Source: JAOUGY01 sp963792365 (GTDB lineage: Bacteria; Actinomycetota; Acidimicrobiia; Spongiisociales; ZC4RG35). From it: a stretch of 64,000 nucleotides of DNA. The stretch is from contig CAWBVW010000008.1 in assembly GCA_963792365.1 (NCBI GenBank), positions 62,001-126,000 of the forward strand, in the 5' to 3' direction. Below are positions 51,953-60,768 of this stretch, piece after piece (the stretch's first letter is position 1; the number at the start of each line of letters is the position of its first letter). The notes under the pieces were generated by a model. That model did no database searches. It saw only the letters and a program-made list of their open reading frames with translations, and had not been told where the DNA came from. The position numbers were made by a program, and so were the translations under genes.

Positions 51953-53185
51953 ATGAGAGGCCGGCCGCTGCTCTATACGTCCTACCGGGAGGATCAGGCG
52001 ATCCTTCCCTCCACCACGCGCAAGGTGATGATGGGGCTCCTGCTGGTGGTCGCCATCACTCTTCCACTGCAGTTGGTGCCCGGTCTTCGGTGGGCGGGGT
52101 CCAACCTGTGGTTGGTGCTGCTCGGGGAGGCACTCGTCTTTCTCATCGGGGCTCTGGGCCTGAACATCCTCACCGGCATGGCGGGGCAGGTTTCGCTCGG
52201 TCATGCCTTCTTCATGGGTGTCGGTGCCTATGCCGCCGTCGTGCTCGGCGGGGAGAGCACTCCGCAGCTCGTGGGCTACGGGCTGCCAATTTGGATCTGG
52301 CTCCCGGCCTCAGGACTGGTGGCGGCCTTCATCGGTTTGTTGGTTGCGCCGGCAGCGGTTCGTGTGCGGGGCCTCTACCTGGCTTTCGTCACCATCGCCC
52401 TGGTCTTCATCGGGGACCACGTGTTTCGGAATGCTGCCAGCATCTCTGGCGGCCCGGGCCTGGGTCGGGAGTGGCCCGCCCTCGAGCTGAAGCTGTGGAA
52501 AGAGGAGACGCCGTTGATCGACTTCTCGGGCTCGGGCACCTGGTTCGGGGTCGAGATGGGCCGGCAGGCTCGGCAATACCTGTTCGTCTTGCTGCTGGCG
52601 ATCGTGTTCACAGTGGCCCACAAGAACATCGCCAGGACCCGGCTCGGACGGGCCTTCGCTTCGATTCGCGACCGCGACATCGCGGCCGAGATCATGGGCG
52701 TCGACGAGTATCGATACAAGGCGTTGGCATTTGCAGTGTCGTCGTTCTTCGCAGGAGTGTCGGGAGCCTTGTTGGCCTCCTACTTCGGCAGCCGTATTCC
52801 GGAGGCGTGGGACCTGCTGCTGTCGATCGAATTCATCGCCATCATTCTCATCGGGGGTGCCGGAACCACAGCCGGTGTGGTATTGGGCTCGGTGTTCGTG
52901 GTCGCTGCCCCCCGGCTCGTCGAGGAGCTCACCGCGTGGTTGGCAGAGCTGACCCAGGGCTCAGGCGTCGGCGCCTCGGTCGCCAACTTCATCGTGTCCA
53001 CCGGACCGACCGACTTCGGGTTGGTGGGGACCAGCGCCATCGGGCCCGGTTTGTCCGTGTTTCAACTCAACATCGTCCTGTACGGTTTGTTGATCATCTT
53101 GTTCCTGATCTTCGAGCCACTGGGGCTCTTCGGCATCTGGCTGCGGATCAGGAACTACTGGAAAGGATGGCCGTTCACCTATTGA
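51953..53185 (+). CDS. livM: branched-chain-type ABC transporter permease
   Basis: 410-residue LivM-type permease, with the family blocks GALGLNILTGMAGQVSLGHAF, VRGLYLAFVTIALVF and FASIRDRDIAAEIMGVDEYRYK. About ten helices are predicted. Separated from livH by 129 bp that contain heptamer repeats and a Shine-Dalgarno hairpin. Pairs with LivH to form the channel. Confidence 0.92.
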   Translation: MRGRPLLYTSYREDQAILPSTTRKVMMGLLLVVAITLPLQLVPGLRWAGSNLWLVLLGEALVFLIGALGLNILTGMAGQVSLGHAFFMGVGAYAAVVLGGESTPQLVGYGLPIWIWLPASGLVAAFIGLLVAPAAVRVRGLYLAFVTIALVFIGDHVFRNAASISGGPGLGREWPALELKLWKEETPLIDFSGSGTWFGVEMGRQARQYLFVLLLAIVFTVAHKNIARTRLGRAFASIRDRDIAAEIMGVDEYRYKALAFAVSSFFAGVSGALLASYFGSRIPEAWDLLLSIEFIAIILIGGAGTTAGVVLGSVFVVAAPRLVEELTAWLAELTQGSGVGASVANFIVSTGPTDFGLVGTSAIGPGLSVFQLNIVLYGLLIILFLIFEPLGLFGIWLRIRNYWKGWPFTY

Positions 53186-53275
53186 CGACGGCAAACTGAG
53201 GTTTCGGTGCCCTCATCTGGGTGCCGGGAATCCATCGGGGGTCACCCGATCGGACCGAAACGGGAGGAAGTAGAC

Positions 53276-54721
53276 ATGAAAACGAGAGTGCGATGGTTCG
53301 CTTGGATCGGCGTGATGGCGCTGATCCTGGCAGCCTGCTCCGACGGCGGGACCGACGACACGACGGCGGAAACGTCGGCGACGACGGAGGCCCCAACCGA
53401 CGACACCACGGCCACCACCGAGGCAATGACTGACGACACCACGGCCACGACCGCCGCCGGCGGAGAAGTGGCGTTCGACGTCGGCGTCACCGAGGACACG
53501 ATCACCGTCGGGCTGCTTGCCGACCAGACCGGAATCTTCGCTCCGCTCGTCAACGACATCGTTGCGGCGCAAGAGGTGTACTGGGACATCGTGAACGGTG
53601 CCGGTGGCATCGACGGCCGCACCGTCGAGTTGCTCACGGTGGACACCGCCTACGACGTGGATCAGCACCGTACGCAATACGAGGCGATTCGCGATGACGT
53701 GGTCATGCTGAGCCAGTCCACCGGTTCGCCCCATACATCGGGAATCATCGACCTGATGATCGAGGACGACATGGTGACGATCCCCCTCACCTGGTACTCG
53801 GGCTGGGCAGATCCGTCGTTCGATCAGAACACGGTGCTCGAGCAGCAGACCAACTACTGCCTGGAGGGCATGAACGTGGTCGAGTATCTGTCGACCAAGT
53901 TCCAGGAGGAGAACGGGGCCGACCCGACGTGGGCCGTTGTGTCGTTCCCCGGTGAGTACGGACAGGACGGAGCGTTCGGAGCCAAGTACGCCATCGAGCA
54001 GCTGGGGCTGACCCTGGCCTACGACGGCGAAGGCCTGGTCACCCCGACCCCCGACGACCCCGAGACCGAAGTCATCACCGGGCTGGTGGAGGCCAACGCC
54101 GACTTCGTCTTTGCAACCGTGAACCCGACCAACCTGGCCGTGATCATGGGTGGGGCGGCGCAGGCCGGGTTCGCCGGTCAGTGGACCGGATCGGTCCCCA
54201 GCTATGACTTCCGTCTGCTGGACTCGCCGGTGGGTCCGATCATCGACGCCGCCTACATCCAGAGTGGCTACAACGCCGCCTGGGGCTCGGACGTCGACGG
54301 CATGCAGGAGCTGGTGGACGCCATGCTGGCGGCCCGTCCCGACCTGCGCCCGTCGGATGCGTTCGTGATCGGATGGTTGGAGGCCAAGACCACCGAGGCG
54401 ATCCTGCGCCAGGCGTCGGCCAACGGTGACCTGACTCGAGCAGGCGTCAAGGCTGCGGCACTGAGCCTCGAGGGCATCGACTTCGGCGGGCTTGCACCGT
54501 CGCAGAGCTATGCCCCGGCGGACGATCCAAACTCGTTCGTGACACGTGGGATCTACATCTTCGATCCCAGTCTCGAGGCCTACACAACGGCCGGTGGTGC
54601 GACGCAGACCATCGGAAGCGCTCCGGAAGGAGGGACCACCGGTTCCGCCCTCCTCGAGCAGAACTACGTGGGTGACCTCGCCGCCAACTACGACTTCACC
54701 GCTCGCTGCTTCGCAGGCTGA
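53276..54721 (+). CDS. ABC transporter substrate-binding lipoprotein (LivJ/LivK type)
   Basis: 481 residues. Lipoprotein signal MALILAACSDGG with lipid cysteine 21, a Thr/Asp/Ala-rich linker with repeated TTATTEA/TDDTTATT (about 25-62), then a periplasmic-binding fold type I domain: ITVGLLADQTGIFAPLVNDI, NGAGGIDGRTVELL, WAVVSFPGEYGQDGAFGAKY. GGGAGGAAG precedes ATG 53276. The ligand is unknown; the linked acyl-CoA ligase argues for a carboxylic acid. Confidence 0.92.
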   Translation: MKTRVRWFAWIGVMALILAACSDGGTDDTTAETSATTEAPTDDTTATTEAMTDDTTATTAAGGEVAFDVGVTEDTITVGLLADQTGIFAPLVNDIVAAQEVYWDIVNGAGGIDGRTVELLTVDTAYDVDQHRTQYEAIRDDVVMLSQSTGSPHTSGIIDLMIEDDMVTIPLTWYSGWADPSFDQNTVLEQQTNYCLEGMNVVEYLSTKFQEENGADPTWAVVSFPGEYGQDGAFGAKYAIEQLGLTLAYDGEGLVTPTPDDPETEVITGLVEANADFVFATVNPTNLAVIMGGAAQAGFAGQWTGSVPSYDFRLLDSPVGPIIDAAYIQSGYNAAWGSDVDGMQELVDAMLAARPDLRPSDAFVIGWLEAKTTEAILRQASANGDLTRAGVKAAALSLEGIDFGGLAPSQSYAPADDPNSFVTRGIYIFDPSLEAYTTAGGATQTIGSAPEGGTTGSALLEQNYVGDLAANYDFTARCFAG

Positions 54722-54732
54722 TACGTGAGTCA

Positions 54733-54766
54733 GATGGGACGGCGCCCTTCGGAGCGTCGTCCCATC
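54733..54766 (+). terminator. hairpin between binding protein and livF
   Basis: GATGGGACGGCGC-ccttcgga-GCGTCGTCCCATC, 12 of 13 pairs Watson-Crick with one G-T. There is no T-run. It could lower expression of the ATPases relative to the binding protein. Confidence 0.5.
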
Positions 54767-54793
54767 CCCTGACGGATCAGATGGGACGCTGAA

Positions 54794-55588
54794 ATGCTGG
54801 CTGTATCCAACCTGGAGGTCGTGTACAACGACGTGGTCCTCGTGCTCCGAGGACTCTCGATCGAGGTGCCCGATGGGCAGGTGGTGGCGCTGCTCGGTGC
54901 CAACGGGGCGGGCAAGACCACAACCATTCGAGCGATCACCGGGCTTCTCGACGTGCACGAGGGAAACATCACAAAGGGCCACATCGCGTTCGATGGGGAA
55001 GAGATCACCCATGCGAATCCGGCACTTCGAGTGAAGCGTGGGATCTCGCAGGTGATGGAGGGCCGTCGCATCTTCGCCGAGATGACCGTCGATGAGAACC
55101 TTCGCGTAGGGGCTTTCACCAACCGCAGCGCCAAGGACACCGAGCGGGAACACGACCGCGTCATGACGTTGTTTCCGCGCCTCGCCGAGCGCCGCAGGTC
55201 GGTTGCGGGCTACATGTCCGGAGGAGAGCAGCAGATGCTGGCCATCGGACGCGCTCTCATGCAGGGCCCCAAGCTCCTGATACTGGACGAGCCGTCGCTC
55301 GGTCTGGCACCCTTGCTCGTGCAGCAGATCAAGGAGATCATCGTCGAGATCAACCAGCAGGGGACCTCGGTGCTCCTCATCGAGCAGAACGCCAACATGG
55401 CCCTGTCGATCGCCCACCACGGATACATCATGGAGACCGGCAAGGTGGTCATGGACGGCGACCCACAGAAGCTCCTCCAAGACGAAGACGTCCAGGAGTT
55501 CTATCTCGGACTGCACGGGGACGAAGGCGAGCGCAAGTCCTTCCGTGACGTGAAGCACTACAAGCGGAGGAAGCGGTGGCTCTCGTGA
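54794..55588 (+). CDS. livF: branched-chain-type ABC transporter ATPase
   Basis: 264 residues. Walker A GANGAGKTT, signature MSGGEQQMLAIGRAL, Walker B LLILDEPSLGLAP and switch His in IEQNA region. The C-terminus is longer and more basic (KHYKRRKRWLS) than usual LivF. It follows the binding protein after a hairpin. Confidence 0.92.
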   Translation: MLAVSNLEVVYNDVVLVLRGLSIEVPDGQVVALLGANGAGKTTTIRAITGLLDVHEGNITKGHIAFDGEEITHANPALRVKRGISQVMEGRRIFAEMTVDENLRVGAFTNRSAKDTEREHDRVMTLFPRLAERRRSVAGYMSGGEQQMLAIGRALMQGPKLLILDEPSLGLAPLLVQQIKEIIVEINQQGTSVLLIEQNANMALSIAHHGYIMETGKVVMDGDPQKLLQDEDVQEFYLGLHGDEGERKSFRDVKHYKRRKRWLS

Positions 55589-55649
55589 TCGTCGTGCGTC
55601 AACGACCATTCGTCTCGACCGGAGCCACCCGACGTGAGGTGGGATCGCC

Positions 55650-56444
55650 ATGAGTACGGCCTCGCACGCTCACCTGCTGGAGGTCGAAGGCATCAAGCTG
55701 TCGTTCAAAGGCGTGAAGGCAATCGACGACGTGTCTTTCCATGTCGATGAAGGCGAACTGTTTGCCATCATCGGACCCAATGGCGCCGGCAAGACGTCGA
55801 TCTTCAACTGCCTGAATCAGGTGTACTCCCCGCAGGCGGGTGACATACGTTGGAAGGGCGAGTCGTTGATGGGAGTCAAGCCCTCCCAGACCGCCGAGAT
55901 GGGCATCGCTCGGACCTTCCAGAACATCGCACTGTTCCCGCACATGACTGTGATCGAGAACATCCTCACCGGCCGTCACGTACGGATGAGTCATGGCTTC
56001 CTGGCGGGTGCCGTGTGGTGGGGCAAGGCCAGGAACGAAGAGATGGAGAATCGCTCAAAGGTCGAGGACATCATCGACTTCCTCGAGATCGAGCAGTGGC
56101 GCAAATACCCCGTAGGGCTGTTGCCGTATGGCGTCCAGAAGCGCGTTGAGCTCGGCCGGGCCCTCGCGATGGACCCGGAGCTGTTGTTGCTCGACGAGCC
56201 CGTGGCCGGCATGAACCTCGAGGAGACCGAGGACATGGCGCGGTTCGTCCTCGACATTCAGGACGAGCTTGGCATCAGCATGATCCTGGTGGAGCACGAC
56301 ATGGGGCTGGTCATGGACATCGCCGACCGCGTGATGGTCCTCGACTTCGGCCGCAAGATCGCCGAGGGAAAGCCCGCCGAGGTCCAGCGCAACCCCGATG
56401 TCATCAAGGCCTACCTCGGAGAAGAGTTCGAGCCGAGCGCCTAG
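55650..56444 (+). CDS. livG: branched-chain-type ABC transporter ATPase
   Basis: 264 residues. Walker A GPNGAGKTS, ARTFQNIALFPHMTVIEN (LivG-type Q-loop), a degenerate signature LPYGVQKRVELGRALA, Walker B LLLLDEPVAGMN and VEHDMGLVMDIADRV. It completes the five-gene importer with LivHMF and the binding protein. It starts at ATG 55650. Confidence 0.92.
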   Translation: MSTASHAHLLEVEGIKLSFKGVKAIDDVSFHVDEGELFAIIGPNGAGKTSIFNCLNQVYSPQAGDIRWKGESLMGVKPSQTAEMGIARTFQNIALFPHMTVIENILTGRHVRMSHGFLAGAVWWGKARNEEMENRSKVEDIIDFLEIEQWRKYPVGLLPYGVQKRVELGRALAMDPELLLLDEPVAGMNLEETEDMARFVLDIQDELGISMILVEHDMGLVMDIADRVMVLDFGRKIAEGKPAEVQRNPDVIKAYLGEEFEPSA

Positions 56445-56471
56445 CGGAGGCCGGCTGCGCCCGGCCGCTTC

Positions 56472-56527
56472 CGGTCTCCAGCTTCCGGTCTCCGGTCTCC
56501 GGCCTCCAGTTTCTGGTCTCCGGCTCC
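56472..56527. repeat. CGGTCTC heptamer tandem repeat, eight units
   Basis: Eight consecutive 7-base units, consensus CGGTCTC with variants CAGCTTC, CGGCCTC, CAGTTTC, TGGTCTC, CGGCTCC. It lies between the convergent livG and bioY, followed by further GTCTGCT/GTTGGCG-type units near 56562-56590. Confidence 0.8.
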
Positions 56528-56660
56528 CGGCCGCTGCATCCAGTCCCCGGTCCCGACGGTCTGCTGTTGGCGGTCGGCTGTTGGCCGCGTACTCGCGTGG
56601 CGTCCGACCCGCATCCCACCGCCGACGTGGACGACGGCTACCCGGTTGCCGAGTGACCGT

Positions 56661-57236
56661 TCACGGTCGGGCGAGTTTCCAGGCGGCGGGGAGCAGCAGG
56701 CCTGCGGCCCCGGCTTTGAGGACGTCGCCGATGAGGAAGGGGACCACGCCGAGGGTGAAGGCGTCGTTGGCGGGCATGCCGGCCACGAGCACCAGACCGG
56801 CCATCCCGAAGGCGTAGATCACGATCGACCCGGCGATGAACGCCGGTACCGCTGTCCTGATTCGGCGATCGGCTTTGGCCTCCGCCATACGTCCCACCAC
56901 GGCCGCCGCAATCGCAAAGCCCACGAGGTATCCGACGGTTGGGCCGGTGAGAACCTCCCACCCCGATTCGCCGCCCGCGTAGAAGGGAAGACCGACGGCT
57001 CCCATCGTGAGATACAGGAGCTGGCTGGCGGCTCCGGCACGCAGTCCGAGCGTGGCGCCGGCGAGAAGGACTGCGAAGGTCTGTCCGGTGATGGGAACCG
57101 GTGTGAAGGGAAGGTGGATCTCCCACAGCGCGGTGAGGCCGGTGAGCAGCGCGAAGCCGGTGACGAGGAGTGCCGTCTTCGCTCGGTGTGTCGCAACCAG
57201 TCGGGCGGCGAGGACAGTGGGGGCGACGGTCAACAC
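56661..57236 (-). CDS. bioY: biotin transporter BioY
   Basis: 191-residue S-component of the ECF biotin importer: six helices, LPFTPVPITGQTFAVLLAGA, GLRAGAASQLLYLTMGAVGLPFYAGG and GPTVGYLVGFA. GTG 57236 is chosen because AGGAG lies 8 nt upstream; ATG 57290 would add an unconserved leader. BioM/BioN are not in the window. Confidence 0.9.
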   Translation of the reverse strand: MLTVAPTVLAARLVATHRAKTALLVTGFALLTGLTALWEIHLPFTPVPITGQTFAVLLAGATLGLRAGAASQLLYLTMGAVGLPFYAGGESGWEVLTGPTVGYLVGFAIAAAVVGRMAEAKADRRIRTAVPAFIAGSIVIYAFGMAGLVLVAGMPANDAFTLGVVPFLIGDVLKAGAAGLLLPAAWKLARP

Positions 57237-57265
57237 GTGCGGGACTCCTGGTTGGTGTGACGGCG

Positions 57266-57271
57266 ATCGTA
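57266..57271 (-). promoter_or_regulatory. bioY -10 box
   Basis: TACGAT on the minus strand, about 20 nt upstream of the AGGAG ribosome site of bioY. Confidence 0.4.
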
Positions 57272-57330
57272 GTTGGCGATCGTCAGGCATTGCGGTCTCC
57301 GACGAGCGTTCCATATTCGGGCCGGGCCGG

Positions 57331-57336
57331 TAGCCT
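57331..57336 (+). promoter_or_regulatory. leaderless-type -10 of the PDZ protease gene
   Basis: TAGCCT, 8 nt, ATG 57345. Confidence 0.45.
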
Positions 57337-57344
57337 TTCGACTC

Positions 57345-58364
57345 ATGGATCAGGTTCCAGCTCGTGCCCCGCGTTGGTTGGGGCTCGCTTTCACTTTGCT
57401 GGCGATGCTCGCCGGTGTTGCGGTCGCCGCCTGGTCCGTCGAGTTTCCGTACTTCGCTCTCTCGGCGGGTCCGGTGTCGAGCGTCACCGACAATGTCACG
57501 GTCCTGAACGACGTCGACGTCTATCCACCCCACGGCGAACTGATGATGCTCACCGTTTCGTTGCAGGGAGTGAACGCCTATGAGATGCTGGCTGCGGCCG
57601 TGGACCCCACCGTCGACCTGTTGCGCCAGGAGCGGCTCCGGTCACCCGAGGAGTCCGACGAGGAGTACCGCGAACGCAACCTCCAGGCGATGGACCAGTC
57701 CAAGGAGAATGCCATAGCGGTGGCACTCGAGCGGATCGGCGAGGAGGGGCTCATCGCTTCGGATGGCGTTGCAGTCATGGAACTGCTCGAAGGCGCCCCG
57801 GCGGCCGGCGTCCTCGAACCGGGAGACATCATCACATCGGTCGAGGGTGTCCCGGTGAGCGTCGCCCAGGACATCGGAGCCGAGCTTGCGGACAACCTGC
57901 CCGGGGACGCTGTACCGCTCACGATCGTCCGGGCCGGCGTGCCCATGGACGTCGAGATCGAGCTGACGAGCGCCGAGGACGATCCCGAGCGACCGCTCGT
58001 GGGAATCCTCGCCCAGACAGTGAACCCGGAGTATCCCGTGGACATCAACTCGTCCAACGTCGGGGGCCCATCGGCCGGTCTCATGTACACGTTGGGGATC
58101 ATCGACATGCTCACGCCGGGGGAGTTGACCCATGGCCACGTGGTTGCCGGGACCGGGACCATCGCCCCCGACGGCTCGGTGGGTGGCATCGGCGGAATCA
58201 GACAGAAGGTGGTGGCAGCCGAGGCGGCAGGTGCCGAGGTTCTGTTGGTTCCGGCCAGCAACTACGACGACGCGTTGACCGCCCCGGCAGACGACATCCA
58301 GATCGTTTCGATTGCCTCGGTCGACGAGGCGCTCTCGTTTCTTGCCGGCCTTCCCGAGACCTGA
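57345..58364 (+). CDS. PDZ domain and Lon-type (S16) serine protease
   Basis: 339 residues, YlbL-like. There is an N-terminal membrane helix (about 11-30), a PDZ domain near 140-215 (GAPAAGVLEPGDIITSVEGVPV) and a C-terminal Lon proteolytic domain with the Ser-Lys dyad: Ser243 in SNVGGPSAGL and Lys288 in GGIGGIRQKV, 45 residues apart. It should be membrane-bound with the protease domain outside the cytosol. Confidence 0.9.
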   Translation: MDQVPARAPRWLGLAFTLLAMLAGVAVAAWSVEFPYFALSAGPVSSVTDNVTVLNDVDVYPPHGELMMLTVSLQGVNAYEMLAAAVDPTVDLLRQERLRSPEESDEEYRERNLQAMDQSKENAIAVALERIGEEGLIASDGVAVMELLEGAPAAGVLEPGDIITSVEGVPVSVAQDIGAELADNLPGDAVPLTIVRAGVPMDVEIELTSAEDDPERPLVGILAQTVNPEYPVDINSSNVGGPSAGLMYTLGIIDMLTPGELTHGHVVAGTGTIAPDGSVGGIGGIRQKVVAAEAAGAEVLLVPASNYDDALTAPADDIQIVSIASVDEALSFLAGLPET

Positions 58365-58415
58365 GGTGTTTCGGCGCGTGGCGTCGGATTGCCGGGCACT
58401 GGTTGTCAGGCACGG

Positions 58416-58421
58416 TATCTT
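58416..58421 (+). promoter_or_regulatory. leaderless -10 of the DivIVA-MuF gene
   Basis: TATCTT, 6 nt, ATG 58428. Confidence 0.5.
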
Positions 58422-58427
58422 GGTCCG

Positions 58428-60716
58428 ATGCCCGACCTGACACCTGATGATGTCGCCAGGCGGGAGTTCCGAACCGGCTTCCGCGGCTACGAGACCACCG
58501 AGGTTCGGTCGTTCCTCTCCGAGGTGGCGGCCGGGCTCGCCGGTCTGTTGGAGGAACGCGACCGTATCGTGAATCGCTCGGCCGAGGCGCCGACGTCCGA
58601 CGTGAGGGCTGAGATCGAGGCCGTCACCTCCGAGGTCGGAGCCGTGCTCGAGGCCGCGCACGAGGCCGCCGCAGCAATGCGCGAACGTGCGTCGGCCGAT
58701 GCCACCCGGTGGCGGTCGGAGGCGGTGGCCGAAGCAGAGAGCCAACGCTCCGGTGCCGCTCTGGATGCCGAGGCGCTTCGTTCGGACGCATGGACGATGT
58801 CGGAACAGCTTCTGAACCAGTGCCAGGCCGAAGCAGACCGTGTGGTCGACGAAGCCAAGAAGGAAGCGTTGCGCGTGCTCGGCGAGGCCGAGCGTGAGGC
58901 GCATCGGATGCAGGCCGCCTCCCGCCGTGAGGCGGAGGATGTCGTGAGGGCAGCCCGGATGGAAGCGGAGCGTCTGAGCGCAACGGCGAAGGCCCGCCAC
59001 GACGAGATGATCGACGAGGCGATGAAACAGTCCGAGGCCGCTCAGGAACGCACGCTCGCATTGGAGAAGCGCCGCCAGGAGCTGTTGGGGGAATTGGAGT
59101 CGGTGCGGGCGACCCTCACACAGGTGGAAGATGCGCTCGATCAACGTCGCGAACGCCTCGGCCTCTCGCCATCGACCGAAGCGATCGGCAAAGTCGTCAC
59201 AAAGGACAGTCCGGCACCTGTCGCGGGCCCCCCGGCCGACGCCGAGCACGACGAGAACTGGACTCCCGGCGAGACCGTGCGTGTGGTGCGGCCGTCCAAG
59301 CCGGGGGAAGCCGCCGGCGCGGCCGAGATCACGGCGCAGCCGCCCCAGCCAGAGGTCAAGGTGCTCTCAGGCCGCCAGTTCGCCCGGATCAAAGCCGGAC
59401 TCGACCCCGATGCACCCGACGAGGACGAAGAACCCGAGGACGCCAACCCTCTGCTCGACCAGCGCGAGGAAGAGAGCACAACGGTCAGACTGGTCGAAAC
59501 TGCTTCTGGCGGCCGCACGCCGATCCGCCGTGTGAGCGACGAACCTCCCGCCGAAGAAGCGGTCCACGATGAGCCGGCCCAGTCCGTGGTCGCCGAAGAC
59601 GAGATCGAGCCTTCGGTCGTCGATGACACCGAATCCACTCCAGAGGTGGAACCAGAATCGGCGTCTTTCGTGGATGAGACGGACGACGGAGCGGTCGACT
59701 CGGACGACGATGACGGGATGGAGGACGCTCTGGAACCCGCCGAACCGGTCGTGGCACCCTCGGGTGAGGTTGCCGATGTCGATGAGGAGGAGGCGGCACA
59801 TCCCGAGGACGGGGCCGATGACAGCGTCGATGTGCCGACGACCGACTCCGAAGTCGCTGCGTGGGATGTGGAGACGTCCACAGCATCGATGTCGGCAACC
59901 TCCGAATCCGCCGCCGAGGTGTCCGAGGACATCGGGGATTTCGTGGAGGGCGAGGAGGTCGGTGAGGACTCACAGCAGCAGTTGTTCGGTGAGGTCGCCG
60001 GGTTGTTCGACCGGTTGCGGGTCGATCCCCGTTCGGAACGGACGACCGACGAACGAGTTCCCGATGATGTGGAGTCGATGGTCACTCGTCGGCTCACCGC
60101 CTCGGTGGTGGATCCCTTCGAAGTGCGCGACCGTTTGCTGCTACCGGTCGGCAATCGTGCATTGCGCAACCTCAAGCGACAGCTCACCGAGGCTCAGAAC
60201 GTTGCTCTCGAAGAAATCCGTTTGGACGAGTCGACTTGGGAACCGAGCGTGGAGGCCATCCGGGAGCGGGTCCGGGCCGATCTGGTTGTTCTCTTCGCCG
60301 AATCCTTCGGAGCGGGGCACACCGCTGCCGAGGAGATCCTTGGTGGCAGGGTGGCGCGACCAGCGACGCCTCGTGACGATGTGGCCGAGGAGTTCGTCGC
60401 GACGCTGACCTACGAGTTGGAGCAGGTGGTTCACGAGGGGAGAGCAGCCGGGCAGGGGGCCCGGCAACTCGGAGCGTCGCTGTCCCGGGTGTTTCGTGGG
60501 TGGAGAACCGACCAGGCCGAACGGAGAGTCCGCGACCTTTCACTCGATGCCTATCACCAGGGCCTGGTCCGATCGCTCGAGCTGGGTGAGATGACCGACC
60601 TTGAGTGGAAGGTGGCTGGCCGGGGATGTGCCACGTGCCGCGCCGCCGGCGAAGAGCGCCCGGAAGGGCTGTTTCCTCCTGCTCATCCCGGGTGCGAATG
60701 CACCGTCGGGCCGTAG
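58428..60716 (+). CDS. DivIVA-domain protein with C-terminal MuF-like domain
   Basis: 762 residues. The N-terminal DivIVA domain (LTPDDVARREFRTGFRGYET, TEVRSFLSEVA) is followed by a long Ala/Glu/Arg coiled coil (about 60-230), a very acidic disordered region (about 270-520) and a helical C-terminal domain ending WKVAGRGCATCRAAGEE and FPPAHPGCECTVGP. That ending has the C-x2-C...P-x-HP-x-C-x-C layout of phage MuF/SPP1 gp7 head morphogenesis proteins. No other phage gene is nearby. DivIVA parts usually bind the curved membrane at cell poles or septa; the joint role is unknown. Confidence 0.8.
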   Translation: MPDLTPDDVARREFRTGFRGYETTEVRSFLSEVAAGLAGLLEERDRIVNRSAEAPTSDVRAEIEAVTSEVGAVLEAAHEAAAAMRERASADATRWRSEAVAEAESQRSGAALDAEALRSDAWTMSEQLLNQCQAEADRVVDEAKKEALRVLGEAEREAHRMQAASRREAEDVVRAARMEAERLSATAKARHDEMIDEAMKQSEAAQERTLALEKRRQELLGELESVRATLTQVEDALDQRRERLGLSPSTEAIGKVVTKDSPAPVAGPPADAEHDENWTPGETVRVVRPSKPGEAAGAAEITAQPPQPEVKVLSGRQFARIKAGLDPDAPDEDEEPEDANPLLDQREEESTTVRLVETASGGRTPIRRVSDEPPAEEAVHDEPAQSVVAEDEIEPSVVDDTESTPEVEPESASFVDETDDGAVDSDDDDGMEDALEPAEPVVAPSGEVADVDEEEAAHPEDGADDSVDVPTTDSEVAAWDVETSTASMSATSESAAEVSEDIGDFVEGEEVGEDSQQQLFGEVAGLFDRLRVDPRSERTTDERVPDDVESMVTRRLTASVVDPFEVRDRLLLPVGNRALRNLKRQLTEAQNVALEEIRLDESTWEPSVEAIRERVRADLVVLFAESFGAGHTAAEEILGGRVARPATPRDDVAEEFVATLTYELEQVVHEGRAAGQGARQLGASLSRVFRGWRTDQAERRVRDLSLDAYHQGLVRSLELGEMTDLEWKVAGRGCATCRAAGEERPEGLFPPAHPGCECTVGP

Positions 60717-60753
60717 CGGGTGCCCACGGATCGCGATGTGTCTCGGACGCCCG

Positions 60754-60759
60754 TAGGAT
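60754..60759 (+). promoter_or_regulatory. -10 box of the UPF0182 gene
   Basis: TAGGAT, 9 nt, ATG 60769; near-leaderless. Confidence 0.4.
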
Positions 60760-60768
60760 GGCGACGTC

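Noticed and set aside
53213..55651. 812-codon open frame on the minus strand across the binding-protein and livF genes.
   Set aside because: It is antisense to two clear genes; high GC with strong third-position bias keeps this frame open. No domain is recognisable.
58428..60716. Prophage remnant because of the MuF-like domain.
   Set aside because: No terminase, portal, capsid or integrase gene nearby and the gene sits between housekeeping genes.
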